Of a DNA stretch of 64,000 nucleotides, positions 1-11,600 are shown in pieces. The notes beneath the pieces were generated by a model. The model was not told the DNA's origin. It did no database searches and saw only the letters and a list, made by a program, of their open reading frames with translations. Made by a program: the position numbers and the translations under genes. Source of the stretch: Rebecca billardiae RCC1528 (lineage: Eukaryota; Haptophyta); contig OZ251225.1 of the NCBI GenBank assembly GCA_965240325.2, forward strand, positions 1,860,001 through 1,924,000, written 5' to 3'. Positions within the stretch are counted from its first letter, which is position 1. Each line of letters starts with the position of its first letter.

Positions 1-596
1 CGTCACTCAGCAGCTGGTGCGGCAGTGGCATCGTCGGAAGAGGTGTTCATGGCAGTGCTCTGAAACTGCAGCCTGATCTTCTTCGATTGGCACCTGGGCC
101 GCCAGGCCGGCGGCGACGTCGCATGTCGCAGCTGAGGACGAGTCACGCGGTGCGCAGGCTGAGGCGCGGCCCGGGGCGCCGCGGGCGATACCTGCTCAGC
201 AAGTCAGAACTGCTGGCTGGACCACTGGCTGGTTTCTGAATTCCGTAGTGTCGTCAAAGTGATGACAATAAAGTCGTCAAGCTCCGAGTGCACTCAGCAC
301 TGCGGGTCTGCGCGGCTCCGGTGAGTCGACCGTGTCCGTGCCCGTGGACGAGAGTGGTCGTGATGGACAGACTGATCTGATGGTCATAGATATAGCACGG
401 ATATATATATATATATATCTAGATATAGATATATATAGACAGTCCAAGCCATCGTCTGTCGTCAAATAATATATATTATTATTATATATAGCGTAGTTAG
501 ACGACTTATGATTCACTGGTAACTCCGAAGAAGATTCGTCGAAGAACTTAGCTGCGCGGGTGCAGTGCACTCTGACCGCGCGTGTGCGGTGTGGGC
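1..596. other. Non-coding left edge, no gene recognised
   Basis: No ORF here has recognisable protein features. The stretch is GC-rich at first and becomes AT-rich around 390-500. A 97-codon minus-strand ORF (277-570) runs through the AT microsatellite and translates as runs of Tyr and Ile, so I do not call it a gene. Confidence 0.6.
404..491. repeat. TA-rich simple repeat
   Basis: Two blocks of alternating TA/ATAT separated by a short GC-containing spacer. It is a simple-sequence tract typical of intergenic DNA in this window; similar TA runs occur near 24.93 and 39.45 kb. Confidence 0.8.
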
Positions 597-2950
597 GATA
601 GGTCCACCGGAAGCGACCACTGGTGCGGGGCTAAGGAGTTACTAAGGACCGCCCCAGAGGGCGGCAATCGCGGGCAATAAGGAGCTGTCACGTTAAGAAA
701 CTGGGGATTGCTATCTGCGGATCTGGCCTAGAAACCGAGACTAGCGATTGGCTGGTTCGCTATACGCATAGTCACACTAAGAAACCGGGACTACGTCGTC
801 CCGGCTGACGAGTGGTCCGCCGAGGGCGAGGCGCAGTCGGCCCGTCCGGGGGACGCGGCGCGCGGCCCGACTACGAGTACAGGCCAAGTCCCGACTTCTC
901 CTGATGACTGACTCCTGGCCAGTGCGCCGCAGCATCCATGCAACATCATGCCAGATTTACACCTCACAATGCTACGAACTTCCGAGTTTTTGAGAATTTC
1001 TCAAAGAAGCGCAGATCCAAGGTGATCACAACAGATCGTGCGAGATTGCGTGCAGCAGCCAATGAACAAACTCAGGCAGTGCTCGTAAGGACTAATGACA
1101 ACTTAATGCTCATTAAAAAACGCAGAATTCTCACAAGAAAAACTAAAGCTGTAATCCACACAGTCTTCGCGCCACCGCTTCTTCTTAATCACAATAAGCA
1201 ACATCTATGCACAACTTAGCTGTAATTCACACGATCTTCGCGCCATGGCTTCTTCCTATTCACAATATGCAACATGTATGCACATTCGAAACCAACACAT
1301 ATAATATCAATACGACTCAACAAACAGGGACGCTGGGGCTGCACAGATATTGTAACTGGTAGAGAGAGAATCTAAGCAATCAGCAGCCTTGTAACGCATG
1401 AAGCTAAACGGGTGTTATCATACAACGTCCGAACACTTAGCAGTTAACTACAATAATTCACCGCCATATCAGCAGTATCATACCTGGCGGAACAACACGC
1501 TCCTCGCGAATCTTCCGAAGGTCCACTCGTTAATGACAGATTCACGAATCACGTGAACCCTCTCGCCCTCATCAAACCATTCACCATACTGTAAACCGAT
1601 TCACAGCTACACTTCACAACTTTTTAAATTCCCCTTTGGCCAGCCCCCAACCAACCACCACCCTCACCCAACCTCAAACCACTGACCCATTCTATGATTT
1701 AACGACACAGGTAGGACGACGCGGGTCTCCTGATTCGTCGGCGGCAGTGCCCGATCGTTGACCGATACACCAACTAACGCTGAAGAACAGGTTCGGTAGG
1801 CCACGCACCCAGTCGCCCGATGCAGGCAAGGCCGGGTGGTCCAGACACGCCGCGGAGATAACCTGCGATCATGCACGAAGACGTGTGCATCACGGCGCCG
1901 AACGCCGGGCGAAGGGGAGCAGCACAACCGGCTCTCTCGATCGGCGCACCACGGGCGCAAGGCTCGTCAGAGCCAACGCCGCCACCGTCGACCCATCAAT
2001 CACACACGCCTCGGTCGACATCAACGGATGCGTGCGCAGACGCATTGCAAGCGATGCTGGGAGATCGCTTACACGATCTGCACGCCATTCTGCGCTCGCT
2101 TACGCCGTCACGAACAGCGCCGCCCGATATCGTACTGCTGCAGGCGGCTTACGATTCGAAACGATCCCAAAAACCGCGATCGTCCTTCTACCCGCGGGAG
2201 GCGGGGCTTACAACTTGCGATGGGCGCGTTCGGCTGCTTCGAAACGAGCTGCTACGCCGCGATCGCGCCTTACACGACGCCATCTTCAACTTGCAACCGC
2301 TACCACCTGCGCCGGCATCGCACGACCGGTGCCACTCATCTTGTTGCTCACACCAACCTCAACGCTCGCAACTAACATGTCTGCCTGCGTGTGCGAGCAC
2401 AGCAGCCACCACCGCTCCAAGCGTGACATCAACAGCACACGCGCCATCGTTGCTGCACGCCGGCTCGCCGTACGCACCGCCACCCGCGAAGAACGCGCAC
2501 GCCACGACCAATACACCTAGGCCCGTCGAACGAGTGAGGACCCGCACGCCTGACGCGCCCTGCACGCTCGGCAGCAGCGCTAGGACGAGCAGAGCGGGGA
2601 GGTGCCGACTCGTGGCAGCAGGCGCCATTCTCATCTGACTGACTGTCTCAAACCGGTAGAAAACCCGTTATTTTAGAGACACGGGCACGAGGGTGGCAGT
2701 GGCTGTCATATCATCATCATCTCCAAAAAGGCCCAAAATTTTCTCCGGCCTCGCCGGCCGGGCCTAAAGACTCAGCGGGGGGCTCTGCCCCCCTGCGCCC
2801 CCCGCGCCTGCGCGGCGGGCGGGACCTAGCTAAGAAACTGAGACTCCGTAGGCGCTCGGGCTACCGAACGGCTAAGAAACCGAGGCTAGCCGTGAGATCT
2901 CTGACTTCTTATTGCCCGCGATTGTCTGTAGGGCAGAGGGCGGCAGAGTG
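597..2950. other. Gene-poor region with repeated CTAAGAAAC motifs, possibly a decayed inverted-repeat element
   Basis: A motif close to CTAAGAAACYGRGACT occurs near 694, 731, 777, 2831 and 2872. A block containing CGCGGGCAATAAG near 669 is matched in inverted orientation by CTTATTGCCCGCG near 2907. This could be the remains of an inverted-repeat element of about 2.3 kb, but the ends and any target duplication are unclear. The interior (1836-2638) is open in three overlapping plus frames with Arg/Ala/Thr-rich translations. That is what GC-rich non-coding DNA gives, so no CDS is called. From 1000 to 1630 the DNA is AT-richer with nothing recognisable. Confidence 0.35.
1638..1687 (+). repeat. 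50-bp dispersed repeat, copy 1
   Basis: A 50-bp CCAACC/CCACC-rich segment that appears identical and in the same orientation at 7708-7757. The flanks differ, so it is a dispersed short repeat rather than part of a larger visible duplication. Confidence 0.85.
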
Positions 2951-2978
2951 GACGCCCGCGGGCGCAGCGGACGGATGT

Positions 2979-3500
2979 CACACTGTGACGGGGCTCCGGC
3001 TCCGGTCCACCCCCCCCCCCCCCAGCTCCGTTACCTTGGCCCCGAGCCGAAGTCACCAAGCGGACGATGCAGCAGAGTCGCTTCCGACCCCCGATTTATG
3101 ACTTCAACGAGAAATGTCGCAGCAGCATCCGACCACCTCCCAATAGCGGTTCAGACTCTATTTTTACTATGTAATTACCCGTCCCTTACTCAGATTTCAG
3201 CACAGTCCGGGAGCGTTCCGGATACGTGTATACATATGCGAAAAGGGTCCCCGGGCTGGGTATTTATTTATTATAGAAAATAGCAGACGAGTCTGAACCT
3301 ATTGGAGGTGTGGCTGATGATCCATCTGTAGGGCATCTCAGGCCGCCTAATCGGGCTAATGTCGTCCAAGGGACCGCCTGGGGTGGTCTAGGAGCTATTG
3401 TAGATCATCAGAGGCGGCGATCCCGCCGATTGCAGTGTCATGATGTAACGCTCCAGTGACCGGACTGGGGAGGGGGGGGGTGGACCGAAGCCGGAGCCAC
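2979..3500. repeat. Inverted repeat with poly-C/poly-G ends
   Basis: A segment near 2993-3022 (CTCCGGCTCCGGTCCAC followed by a run of C) is matched in inverted orientation by a run of G followed by GTGGACCGAAGCCGGAG near 3472-3497. The arms are about 28 bp around a spacer of about 450 bp. The spacer holds no convincing ORF. It may be a small foldback element like the one near 16.3-17.1 kb, which also has homopolymer C/G. Confidence 0.5.
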
Positions 3501-3605
3501 GGATGGATGCGTCGTAACGTATGTCACACGGTCCATGAGGAATATTGCAGCCTGGCGTTGCAGCAGCCAAGCGTAGGCTGCCACGGCCCGCGCTGCCTCC
3601 GGAGC

Positions 3606-4886
3606 TCACCGGTCATGACCCACCGCAAGCTCAGAGTTCACGACCAGGACCATTGCCACGGCGCGCGCTGTCGCGTCTGTGAGGTCTGTCGCGACATCGT
3701 ATCGCAGGCTGCGCGCGTCGCTGCAGGCGCGCGAGGAGTTGAAGGCCAGGGCACGGACCTTTCGCACCTTGCCGTAGCTGTTGTCCAGCATGACGTGATG
3801 CTTGTGCATGAGCAAGGCCATGATACTCGCATGCAGCCTATCCGTTACAACCACCGAGGCAGTCGACAGGAGCTGCATGCCCGCCTTGACCATGTACCCA
3901 TACGGGTAGCGCATGCCAGACCGGGTCCCTTTCAGCGCACCGGACTGCAGCTTGTGCAGGTCTGGCGCGTACCGCTCCAGCGCATCTCTCCAGTCCACAA
4001 TGTCGAACGTGCAGCAGCGTGGCGACAAGCCGCGCTCCGCTCGGAGCGCGCGAATGGCCGCGGAAATCGACGCCTCTCGAGACGATGCCGGCGATGTGCC
4101 CCCGGGCCCGCTCGCAACCACGGCGCTCTCCCTGTCGTTCCGCAGCAGGAAGAGGATGTGCTTTGCGTGGTGCTGCGGCACAGGCCGGGGCCGGGGAAGC
4201 GGGCCGAGGAGGAATGCCATGTCCGGCGCGGAGATGTGTCGCACCGCGGGCATCTGCTGCAGCGCCCACAGGTAGCTGTCCTCCTGCCGCCACAGGATGG
4301 TGAGATTGGCCGGCCCAGCCTGATTTATCATGGCACTGTCACGGAGAGCGGAGCGCGCGCGGTTGTAGTGGTGGCTCTGAGGCAGCTGGAGCACCGACGT
4401 GCCCGCACTCAGAAGCGTTTTGATTCGCTGGAGCCGAATTCCCTGCACCCGCGTGTAGATGTCCCCCCAGTTTCCCCCCGCGTGATAGAGGAGGAAAGAC
4501 ACGTTGCTCAGGAGGTCGGTGGGATCGCCGCCCCTCTCCTGAATGCACTTCTCACCGTAGCCTGCAGACTGAGGCCCGATGCAGACCAGGATGCGGTCTT
4601 CGCTCCAACCAAGATGTCTGAGCGCCGTCAGTTCGGCCGCAGAGAGCATGATGTCCCCGATGTTTGAGTGAGTCGCGGGATCCATGAGCACAATGCTGCC
4701 AGGTTGCGCGGGTGACACAGGCATGTTCGCCTGCAGGATGCGGTACAGCCGCGCTTGGATGGCGGTGATGCATGTTCGCCAGGCGATCGATGCATCGTCA
4801 GCAGGAGGAGATTCCGGCGCTGCCCATACCGGCAGCAGCAGCAGCAGCGCCCACGCCAGCGTGTGCCTCGTCCGAGGCGCCGCCAT
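3606..4886 (-). CDS. Polysaccharide pyruvyl transferase-family protein, secreted
   Basis: This 426-residue protein resembles the polysaccharide pyruvyl transferase superfamily (PF04230), which transfers pyruvate from PEP to sugars as a ketal on surface polysaccharides. Residues 1-22 are a hydrophobic signal peptide (LAWALLLLLPVWAAP), so it should enter the secretory pathway. Visible family motifs are SNIGDIML (74-81), HAGGNWGDIY (135-144), QLPQSHHY (167-174) and, near 349-372, DRLHASIMALL followed by VMLDNSYGKV. The order and spacing fit a complete domain. The start chosen is the Met opening the signal peptide. It diverges from the thioredoxin-like gene with about 133 bp between starts. The sugar acceptor cannot be told from sequence. 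No intron is needed. Confidence 0.85.
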   Translation of the reverse strand: MAAPRTRHTLAWALLLLLPVWAAPESPPADDASIAWRTCITAIQARLYRILQANMPVSPAQPGSIVLMDPATHSNIGDIMLSAAELTALRHLGWSEDRILVCIGPQSAGYGEKCIQERGGDPTDLLSNVSFLLYHAGGNWGDIYTRVQGIRLQRIKTLLSAGTSVLQLPQSHHYNRARSALRDSAMINQAGPANLTILWRQEDSYLWALQQMPAVRHISAPDMAFLLGPLPRPRPVPQHHAKHILFLLRNDRESAVVASGPGGTSPASSREASISAAIRALRAERGLSPRCCTFDIVDWRDALERYAPDLHKLQSGALKGTRSGMRYPYGYMVKAGMQLLSTASVVVTDRLHASIMALLMHKHHVMLDNSYGKVRKVRALAFNSSRACSDARSLRYDVATDLTDATARAVAMVLVVNSELAVGHDR

Positions 4887-5019
4887 GCGCGACCCGGGCA
4901 GGTCCAGACTCCAGAATATGCATGTTCCTGATGGATTTTGTATTTTTGTTGCAGCGCTTTACATCAGCTTTCGGGAGCGCGGCTGAGGAACCGCGGCCCA
5001 TCATCGTCTCGACGGCACC

Positions 5020-5634
5020 ATGATGGCGCACGTCGTTATCACCGCGAGCGTGCTCTCGGCCTCGCAAGGCTGCACGCGGCGAGGGGCGCTCAGCTTCGCC
5101 GGGCGTGCGGTCGGTGTGATCGCCGCGCACCGCCTTCCGAGCGTTCTCAGAGCGACGGCGGCACCCCCCATCGCCGTGATTGAGGAGGAGCTCGGGTACA
5201 TGCCCGTGCAAGACGACAAGGGCCGCACGCGGTACGCGCCGAGCCGGGTGCTTGAGCCGTCGACAGAGCAGGCAGTGCGCCTCGCAGACCACCTGCATCG
5301 CTCTGGTGCAAAGTTTTACGGCGCCTTCTGGTGCCCGCACTGCCGCAACCAGCGGCGCATGTTCGGCAAGGATGGCGTGCAGCTGGTCAAGTACATCGAG
5401 TGCGACCCACGCGGCGTCGGCTACAGGCGTGGGCGGTGCGAGAGCGCGCTCGTCGACGGTTATCCGACTTGGGTGCTGGGGAAGAAGCGCATGTCGGGCG
5501 AGCACTCGCTGGCTGAGCTCGCGCGATTCTCGGACTACCCAGGGAACTTCGATGCAGAGTTCGAGGCTCGCAGTCCGGCCGCCCTGGGCATGATGGCAAG
5601 CGCCAAGGGCGGGCCTGGGAGCGCGTGCAATTGA
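5020..5634 (+). CDS. Plastid thioredoxin-like protein, LTO1/VKOR C-terminal type
   Basis: This 204-residue protein has a thioredoxin-like domain (about 85-180) with the redox motif WCPHC (104-108), ECDPRGV (127-133), a further Cys at 140 and the cis-Pro loop GYPTW (147-151). This arrangement is typical of the thioredoxin domain fused behind VKOR in plant LTO1 and cyanobacterial VKOR proteins, which form disulfides in the thylakoid lumen. Here the VKOR four-helix domain is absent and the protein stands alone. The N-terminus (1-50) is basic and Ala-rich and contains TRRGALSFAGRAVGVIAA, compatible with plastid or twin-arginine lumen targeting (inferred). A separate VKOR partner may lie elsewhere. 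Confidence 0.82.
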   Translation: MMAHVVITASVLSASQGCTRRGALSFAGRAVGVIAAHRLPSVLRATAAPPIAVIEEELGYMPVQDDKGRTRYAPSRVLEPSTEQAVRLADHLHRSGAKFYGAFWCPHCRNQRRMFGKDGVQLVKYIECDPRGVGYRRGRCESALVDGYPTWVLGKKRMSGEHSLAELARFSDYPGNFDAEFEARSPAALGMMASAKGGPGSACN

Positions 5635-6227
5635 CCTTTGGTGCACGCGCGCACGGGTGCGGGCGTGGTCGTGCCTCTGCCGGTTGGTGCGTTGGGCTCG
5701 TATGCTAGCTGGCGGGCCTGCGGGCCTGCCCCCTGCTTTTACTGCAGCGGTTGCCGACCTGGCGTCGCACAGTGTTAAAGGCCGGACCTCGTGGCACCGG
5801 CCGGCGCCGCAACGGCGCAACGGTCAACGTACTGGTCATGATCGAGACTGGTGCATGCAGCGCAGTGACGTTAGCGTAACTATAACTAAGTTCGACATCA
5901 CTGGCTCGCGCTAGATAGATTAATTGCTATACGACGGTATAGCCGTGCTACATAGTAGCTTACAGCACAGTCATCACGACAGCTTATTAAATTTTAATAA
6001 CACATTCTAAGCAGCTTTTAATTTTAAAGCTAGGCGTCTGCTAGGCCGCAGCTCAGCAGCCCAGCTCCGGCCGGCGCCCGCCCCCCCCGGTCCGACTCAC
6101 CACTCACAACACTCAACAGGTCTACTACTGGTTTGACCGGGTCCTGCCCCGCCCCCGGCGAGTCACCGCGTAGTAATTTAGTCGTACGTCTCAGCAGTAA
6201 TAAGCTGTTAGTGAATATATATGTATA
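5635..6227. other. Intergenic, nothing recognised
   Basis: The sequence falls from GC-rich to AT-rich (5880-6010). A short run of C occurs near 6080. No ORF resembles a known protein. The TA-rich patch at 6215-6228 abuts the left arm of the large inverted repeat. Confidence 0.6.
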
Positions 6228-7546
6228 TATGATCGGCTACGCCGATCTTCGGGTAGTAAACAACGAGGTTGAGGGCGCACGGCCCTACTGGTACCGTATG
6301 TAATAGTCGTCGCGTTCTTCACCGAATCACGATGCGCGCGCCCGGCGCGTCGCCGTGCACGGTGCAGGAGGCGCGGGCGCGAGTAATCGACGCGGTCGAC
6401 GGCCCGGGCCTCGGGGGGCTGCGCCGCCTGTCGAACTCGACGCGCAGCAGCCGCAGCGCCTCCGCCCGGTGCGCGTCGGGCAGCCCTATTGTCTGTGGCC
6501 GCGCGCAGCGCGGAGATCGCGCTCGGCAGCTCGCCCGTCTCAGCCTCGCACAGCCTCGCGCGCTCGGCGGGATCGGCGCAGCGTCGGACGAGCTCGCTGC
6601 GGGGAAGAGCGTCGCGAGCAGCCGCGGCTCGAGCCTGTCTATCTACGACCTCCCGCAGCCGCAGTAGCCGCTCCTTGCACGCCTTTGTCTGTCAGCCTCG
6701 CCGCCGCGTCGATGCACTCGGTGCGAGGGCCGCTGTGGCTGTGCGCGTCGGTGCCGCCGCGGGTGCTGTCGGCCGACGGCCCGGAGCGCGAGGACTACTG
6801 CGAGCACGGGCGAGAGGGGAGCACGGCGTCGCCCGTAGCATATGCCAACTCGCCATCATCGCGGGCTCGCCGCTCGCAGATCTAAGCCTGTGGCTCTCGT
6901 GTCAGGCACGGTCAGGCATCCGTCGAGTGAGCGCCAGAGCCCCTCCTCACGGTCAGCGCGCGGCTCGCGCGCCAAACGCCTGCCCATGCGCCAGTCAAGC
7001 CGTGGATGGTGACTCGAGACCGGCGGACGAGAGCAAAACAGATGTGCGCGGTCCAGCTCGTGCTGCGAGGACTCGCCCAGCCTCTGTCGCGAGCAAAATA
7101 GATAGATGTGCGCGGTCCAGCTCGTGCTGCTCACGAGGACTCGCCCAGCCTCGTCGGCGTCGCCCGCAGATCTGCGCGCGCTGCTTGCCGCGCCGCCATG
7201 CGCAGCCGTCAGCACGCCGCACGCGGCTCAGCCATCACAGCTCGGCCATGGTCATGGACGGCGCGAGCGTGAGCGGTGAGGGTTGGGCGAGCGACTTCTG
7301 AACATGCCGAGAGCCTCAGCTGCGCGGCGTGCGGCGTGGCGCGCGCGGGCGCGCGAATGGTCAGCTACGAGCCGGTCGACAACGGCCGCGTTTGTGCGAC
7401 CGAGTGACGACGTGCTCGGTTGGAAAACGCACTGGGCCGAAGAGGCATGGCAGGGCGGGGCGCGCGGGATGAACGAGGCACGAATGCAATGCCGACGGCC
7501 GTTGGGACCCGCCGCAGATCTGCGCGCACCTGCGCTGAGTCTTGTC
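6228..7546 (-). pseudogene. Left arm of large inverted repeat: decayed gene copy
   Basis: This segment matches 17750-19000 in inverted orientation. Shared landmarks are GATCGGCTACGCCGATC with the adjoining TTCGGGTAGT (6229-6255), the block around 6330-6480 encoding an Arg/Ala/Leu-rich sequence on the minus strand, and the block at 7430-7546. Frames are broken and small tandem duplications are present, so it reads as a decayed copy. In the better-preserved right arm the peptide contains LRLRDIVDRLEP and HRAEALRLLRVEFDTAQPP. I do not recognise the family. Most of the arm has diverged and carries indels. Confidence 0.55.
7032..7159. repeat. Two-copy tandem repeat of about 60-68 bp
   Basis: GATGTGCGCGGTCCAGCTCG followed by TGCTGC...GAGGACTCGCCCAGCC occurs twice in a row (7032-7091 and 7092-7159). 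The second copy carries small insertions (AGATAGAT and CTCAC). It lies inside the left inverted arm. Confidence 0.8.
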
Positions 7547-8131
7547 GGATTGAACGATCGCGTGCAGTGCCCGCCTGTTCGCGAGCCCGCGTCGAGTTTG
7601 CGTGGCCAGTGGCCAAGGCAGCAGCGCCTTTTGTAGCAATAATAATTTCTTCTTTATAACGGGCTCCGGGTGATCAGACTGGCGGCCGAAGGCTCCAGCC
7701 CTACCCTGGCCAGCCCCCAACCAACCACCACCCTCACCCAACCTCAAACCACTGACCGAGACACCTAGCGCCTTGACACCACTCCACTGTGGACGTAGCT
7801 CGCGCGAAGCCGTGTGACCAGTATTAATCAAGAGAGATAATATGATGAAGTTTTGTGTGCGCTCAAGTTTTTTTAATCATTATCGGCTGTCCCGGACACG
7901 CTGGCACGTTAGCACGCCGTAGCCCGTAATCACCTTTACATATATTTTCGGCCCTCGTCCGGTAAGAGGCGCCCTGAAAAATAATGATAGGGTTTCGCTT
8001 CGAAGATTCTGGCCTGCCTCATGCCTGAGCTGTGTGCGTATCTTATTCTTAGCAAACTGTAGGTGCGCTGAAAGACGGCGTTTGGCGCTTCATTCAAAGA
8101 TACCGGTCGCCCTATGGGATTTCGATGAGAT
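7547..8131. other. Spacer between inverted arm and Copia element
   Basis: It holds the second copy of the 50-bp dispersed repeat (7708-7757). From 7800 there is AT-richer sequence without a recognisable gene. The last five bases before the LTR form the Copia target duplication. Confidence 0.6.
7708..7757 (+). repeat. 50-bp dispersed repeat, copy 2
   Basis: It appears identical in sequence and orientation to 1638-1687. The two copies lie about 6 kb apart with unrelated flanks. Confidence 0.85.
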
Positions 8132-8136
8132 CTTAC

Positions 8137-8690
8137 TGATTGGCGCTTCGCGCGTGTCGTGCGGTCCTTACTGTGTTTCGTGGGGCGAAGGGGCGTCCCC
8201 CTTGCTGATGGCTGGTTTCAGGTAAGCTGATGTTTCAGTCTGGTGAAAGCTGATGGAAGTGGCATCGAAGATTTTGGAATCTTCGTGTGCCTGCTTTCCT
8301 CGGTCGGAATGCTCTCGGAATTCCGTTGATTGCCTTCGCGTCATTGCACGAAAGCTTCCTGTGATGATCGGGACGTCTCCTCGAAATGAAAAGAAAGTTC
8401 TGATGACTGCATGGTAGTCTCTGGTCCAGTTCAGGGTACCTTCCCAAGTGGTGAAGAATCCCTGGACCCTTGGATGTGTAGTCCGAAGACCTCATGTGTG
8501 TGCCGATACTCCTTATCTTTGGAGTAGTAAATTGCATGAACAATGGCTGCTGTTGGCCTTGCTCTTGAATGGTGAAACCGATTGAATTGCATGATGAAAG
8601 TCTGCAGCTTGGCGGCTGAAATTGCTCAGCGCCTTGGAATTAAAGTCTCGAGCTGGGGAATGGCGCCGATGGCTGCCTTGGACTTTGACA
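8137..8690 (-). repeat. Copia 3' LTR (554 bp)
   Basis: On the element strand it starts TGTCAAAGTCC and ends GCGCCAATCA. It matches 15351-15904 with a constant offset of 7214. A 102-codon ORF inside both LTRs is identical in both but has no recognisable features. Confidence 0.95.
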
Positions 8691-8699
8691 CGCCCCCTC
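8691..8699 (-). promoter_or_regulatory. Polypurine tract of Copia element
   Basis: GAGGGGGCG on the element strand lies immediately 5' of the 3' LTR, the standard position for the primer of plus-strand DNA synthesis. The gag-pol stop codon (8698-8700) overlaps it. Confidence 0.8.
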
Positions 8700-11600
8700 A
8701 ATTCGAAACTGGTGTAACCATGATGTCTCGAAATTTGGTGAACTTGTCCTTGGGTAGTGCCTTGGTCAGGCAATCGGCGATGTTTTCCGATGTGTGCACC
8801 TTGGTGATGTTGACTGCACCGAGGTCGACACAATCTCGAATAAAATGGTGTCGTACGTCGATGTGCTTGGTGCGCTTATGATGAATGCTGTTCTTTGAGA
8901 GATCAATCGCCCCCTTGTTGTCCTCGTGGATCACAATGGGAGTCTTTGGAATGTTGAGGATATCGCTGATGATGTCGCGTAGGTAAACTGCCTCTTTGGC
9001 TCCTTCCGCGAGAGCGACATATTCGGCCTCACATGATGAGAGGGTTGTGATTGACTGCTTGAAGGTGCGCCACGATACTGGGCCGTCAGCATGGAAGTAG
9101 ATATAGCTTCCGGTCGAGCGGCGATCTTTTGTATCGTTGGCCCAGTCCGAGTCCACAAACATCTCCGTTCGTGGCTGAGTAGTAGCCGTTGATGTGAAAG
9201 TGATGCCGGAATTCTTTGTCCCGGCCAAGTACCTGAGCACTCGCTTGGCACCTTTAAGGTCGTTCGAGCTTGGGCTTGCCATGTGCCTTGCCAACATATT
9301 GACTGCATAGCTGATGTCGGGTCGGCAGGTGTTCATGATGAATAGTAGCGCTCCGACAATTGCTCGGTAGGTCTTTGATTCCTCCGGCGAGCACGATGAT
9401 GAATCGTCTGTCTCGACTGCTGTCGGATGCTCTGCTGCCGATCTGCACGGGTTGTCGACGGGCGTAATGTCGCTCATGTCGTGCTTCTTGAGGAGATCGG
9501 TGATGTACTGTGACATGGAGATAGTCGTCGACTTGGGCCCCTGGGCGATACTCATGCCTAGGAAAGTCGTTGCTGGTCCCAGATCCCGGAGGGTGAATTC
9601 TTTTCGAATTTCTCCGATAATCGAGCTGGGTCTTGCGCTGTCGGGGGAGCTGCTCAGAATAAGCAGGTCGTCCACGTACACTGCGATGACGTCGATGATG
9701 TCTCCTGAGGTGCGGACGAAGATGCACTCCGACTGTGTGAGTTTCTTGAATCCTTTCTCTCGCAGTTTCTGGCTGAGGCGGATGTGCCATCGTCTGCCGC
9801 TCTGCTTAAATCCTGGAAGGGCCATATCCCAGTCAGCCGCAACCACGTGTCCCTCGGGTGGCTTGAGGGCACACGGGTACAGCGGGGGTAGCGTAGTGTA
9901 GATCTTCAGGCCGTCCTCCAATGGGGCTTGGAGGTACGCCGTACTCACGTCTGCGGAGTGGATGATCCAAGGTCTTTCTGGTGTTCGTAGCTCCGTCGTC
10001 AGTGCCAATAGGAGGCGTACGTTCTCGTACCGGATAGTAGGCGAGAATACCTCGTCGTAATTGACTCCTTGAATCTGGCGGAAGCCTTGACCAACCAATC
10101 TTGCCTTGTACCGTTCGATGGTACCATCTGGATTGGCTTTGACCTTGAAGACCAGCTTCGATGGGATAATTGCTTTCCCTTTGGGAACAATGACGGGCGT
10201 GAATGTGCCCAGCCTGTCGTGGGCCTCGTATTCTTCCATGATAGCCCTTGTCCAATCGGATGCTTGCTTGCTCTCCATCGCTTCCTTGAACGATGTAGGT
10301 ACCGGGATATCTGATGCGAGCTGCGCGAGCTGCGCGCGCGCGCGCGCGCGCCGCGTCGGCGGGAAGTATGACTTGCCAGTCATGTTGCGAGTCCGCTGTG
10401 GGCGGCGATCGGCGGAGGGAGGAGGCTGCTTTGGCTGCGGTGGCGTATTGCTCTGCGATGGTCCGCCTCCAGCTCCGGGGCCGTCTCCATCACCGTCGTC
10501 GCCGTTGCCATCATCTCCCTTCTCGTCGTCGTCGGGTTTGTCCCTGTCGTCCTTGTCATCGTCGTCTGATTCCTCGTCCGGCGATGGCGGATCGTCTCCT
10601 CCGCGCTCGGAGTCGCTGTCGGCGTCACTGCTGCTGCTGGCAAACTCTTCGTCGCCCTCCTCGTTGGTGTTGCTGTCACGGGTCTTACCAGCATCTGCAC
10701 CTTGAGGAGGTCGCCGAGCGCTCCACGCCAGCAGGGGGTCCCGAATTTCGCGGATCTCCTTGAAATGCGTAGAGATTCGATCCAAAATGACTTGCTCGTT
10801 GAACTTGACGTGCCGAGTGATGACGATTTTCCCGTCGTCGGCACTCAAAACGATGTATCCGTGCGACCGCTTGATGGTGCCTCGCTCGAAGATACCGTCA
10901 AATCCGTATCCCAGTAAGATGCCCTCCCGCGCGCGCGGGAGTAGCTTGTTCTGCTTGTTGATCGACTGTACGAGGTAGATGCAGGGCGAGCCCCAGACTC
11001 TCAGCTTTTGCAGGAAGGGCCCGGGCGAAGTGCCAAACATCAACTCGTGCGGTGAAACCAGCTTGCCATCGCTGGTAGGATGCTTGCTCATCAGGTTGCG
11101 TTGCGCGGCAGCGCACTTGGCTGCCCAATACCACCATTTGTGGTGTACGCCTGAGAGGTACAGCATTGTCCTCGCGTCATTCATGATGACTCCGAGGCCA
11201 CGTTCGGCGACGCCGTTCAGCTGCTGCGTGTGGGGGGGCGACATGTAGTTGCATAGCATGTCGTACCTGCGAAGGACTCGGTTCCAATTCTTTGAATGTA
11301 ACTCTCGGCCTCCGTCGAGGTGAATGGTGCATCCGGCGATGCCCTTGTTCTGCATGGTGGCGGATAGAGAGTTGGCTCCCATCTCGCTGGCCATGAGGTC
11401 GAGCTTCTCCGGCGCTTCAGCCTTGTTTTGCATGTCGTAGAAGCGCATGTATCCGGAAAAATCATCGATGAATAGAGTTCCCCACCTTGGAGTCTTTGCG
11501 GGCAGCCCGTTGATGGGCCCGATGACATCGTTGTGGAGCATCTCGAGCGGTCGAGTTGTTCTCTCACGTGTGCCCGGGAACGGCTTGGCCTTGAACTTGG

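Noticed and set aside
1836-2638. Three overlapping plus-strand ORFs of 179-255 codons
   Set aside because: All three frames are open at once, the translations are Arg/Thr/Ala-rich and no motif is visible, so none is supported as a gene.
3456-4667. Plus-strand ORF opposite the pyruvyl transferase gene
   Set aside because: The minus strand carries the signal peptide and family motifs; the plus-strand translation has none.
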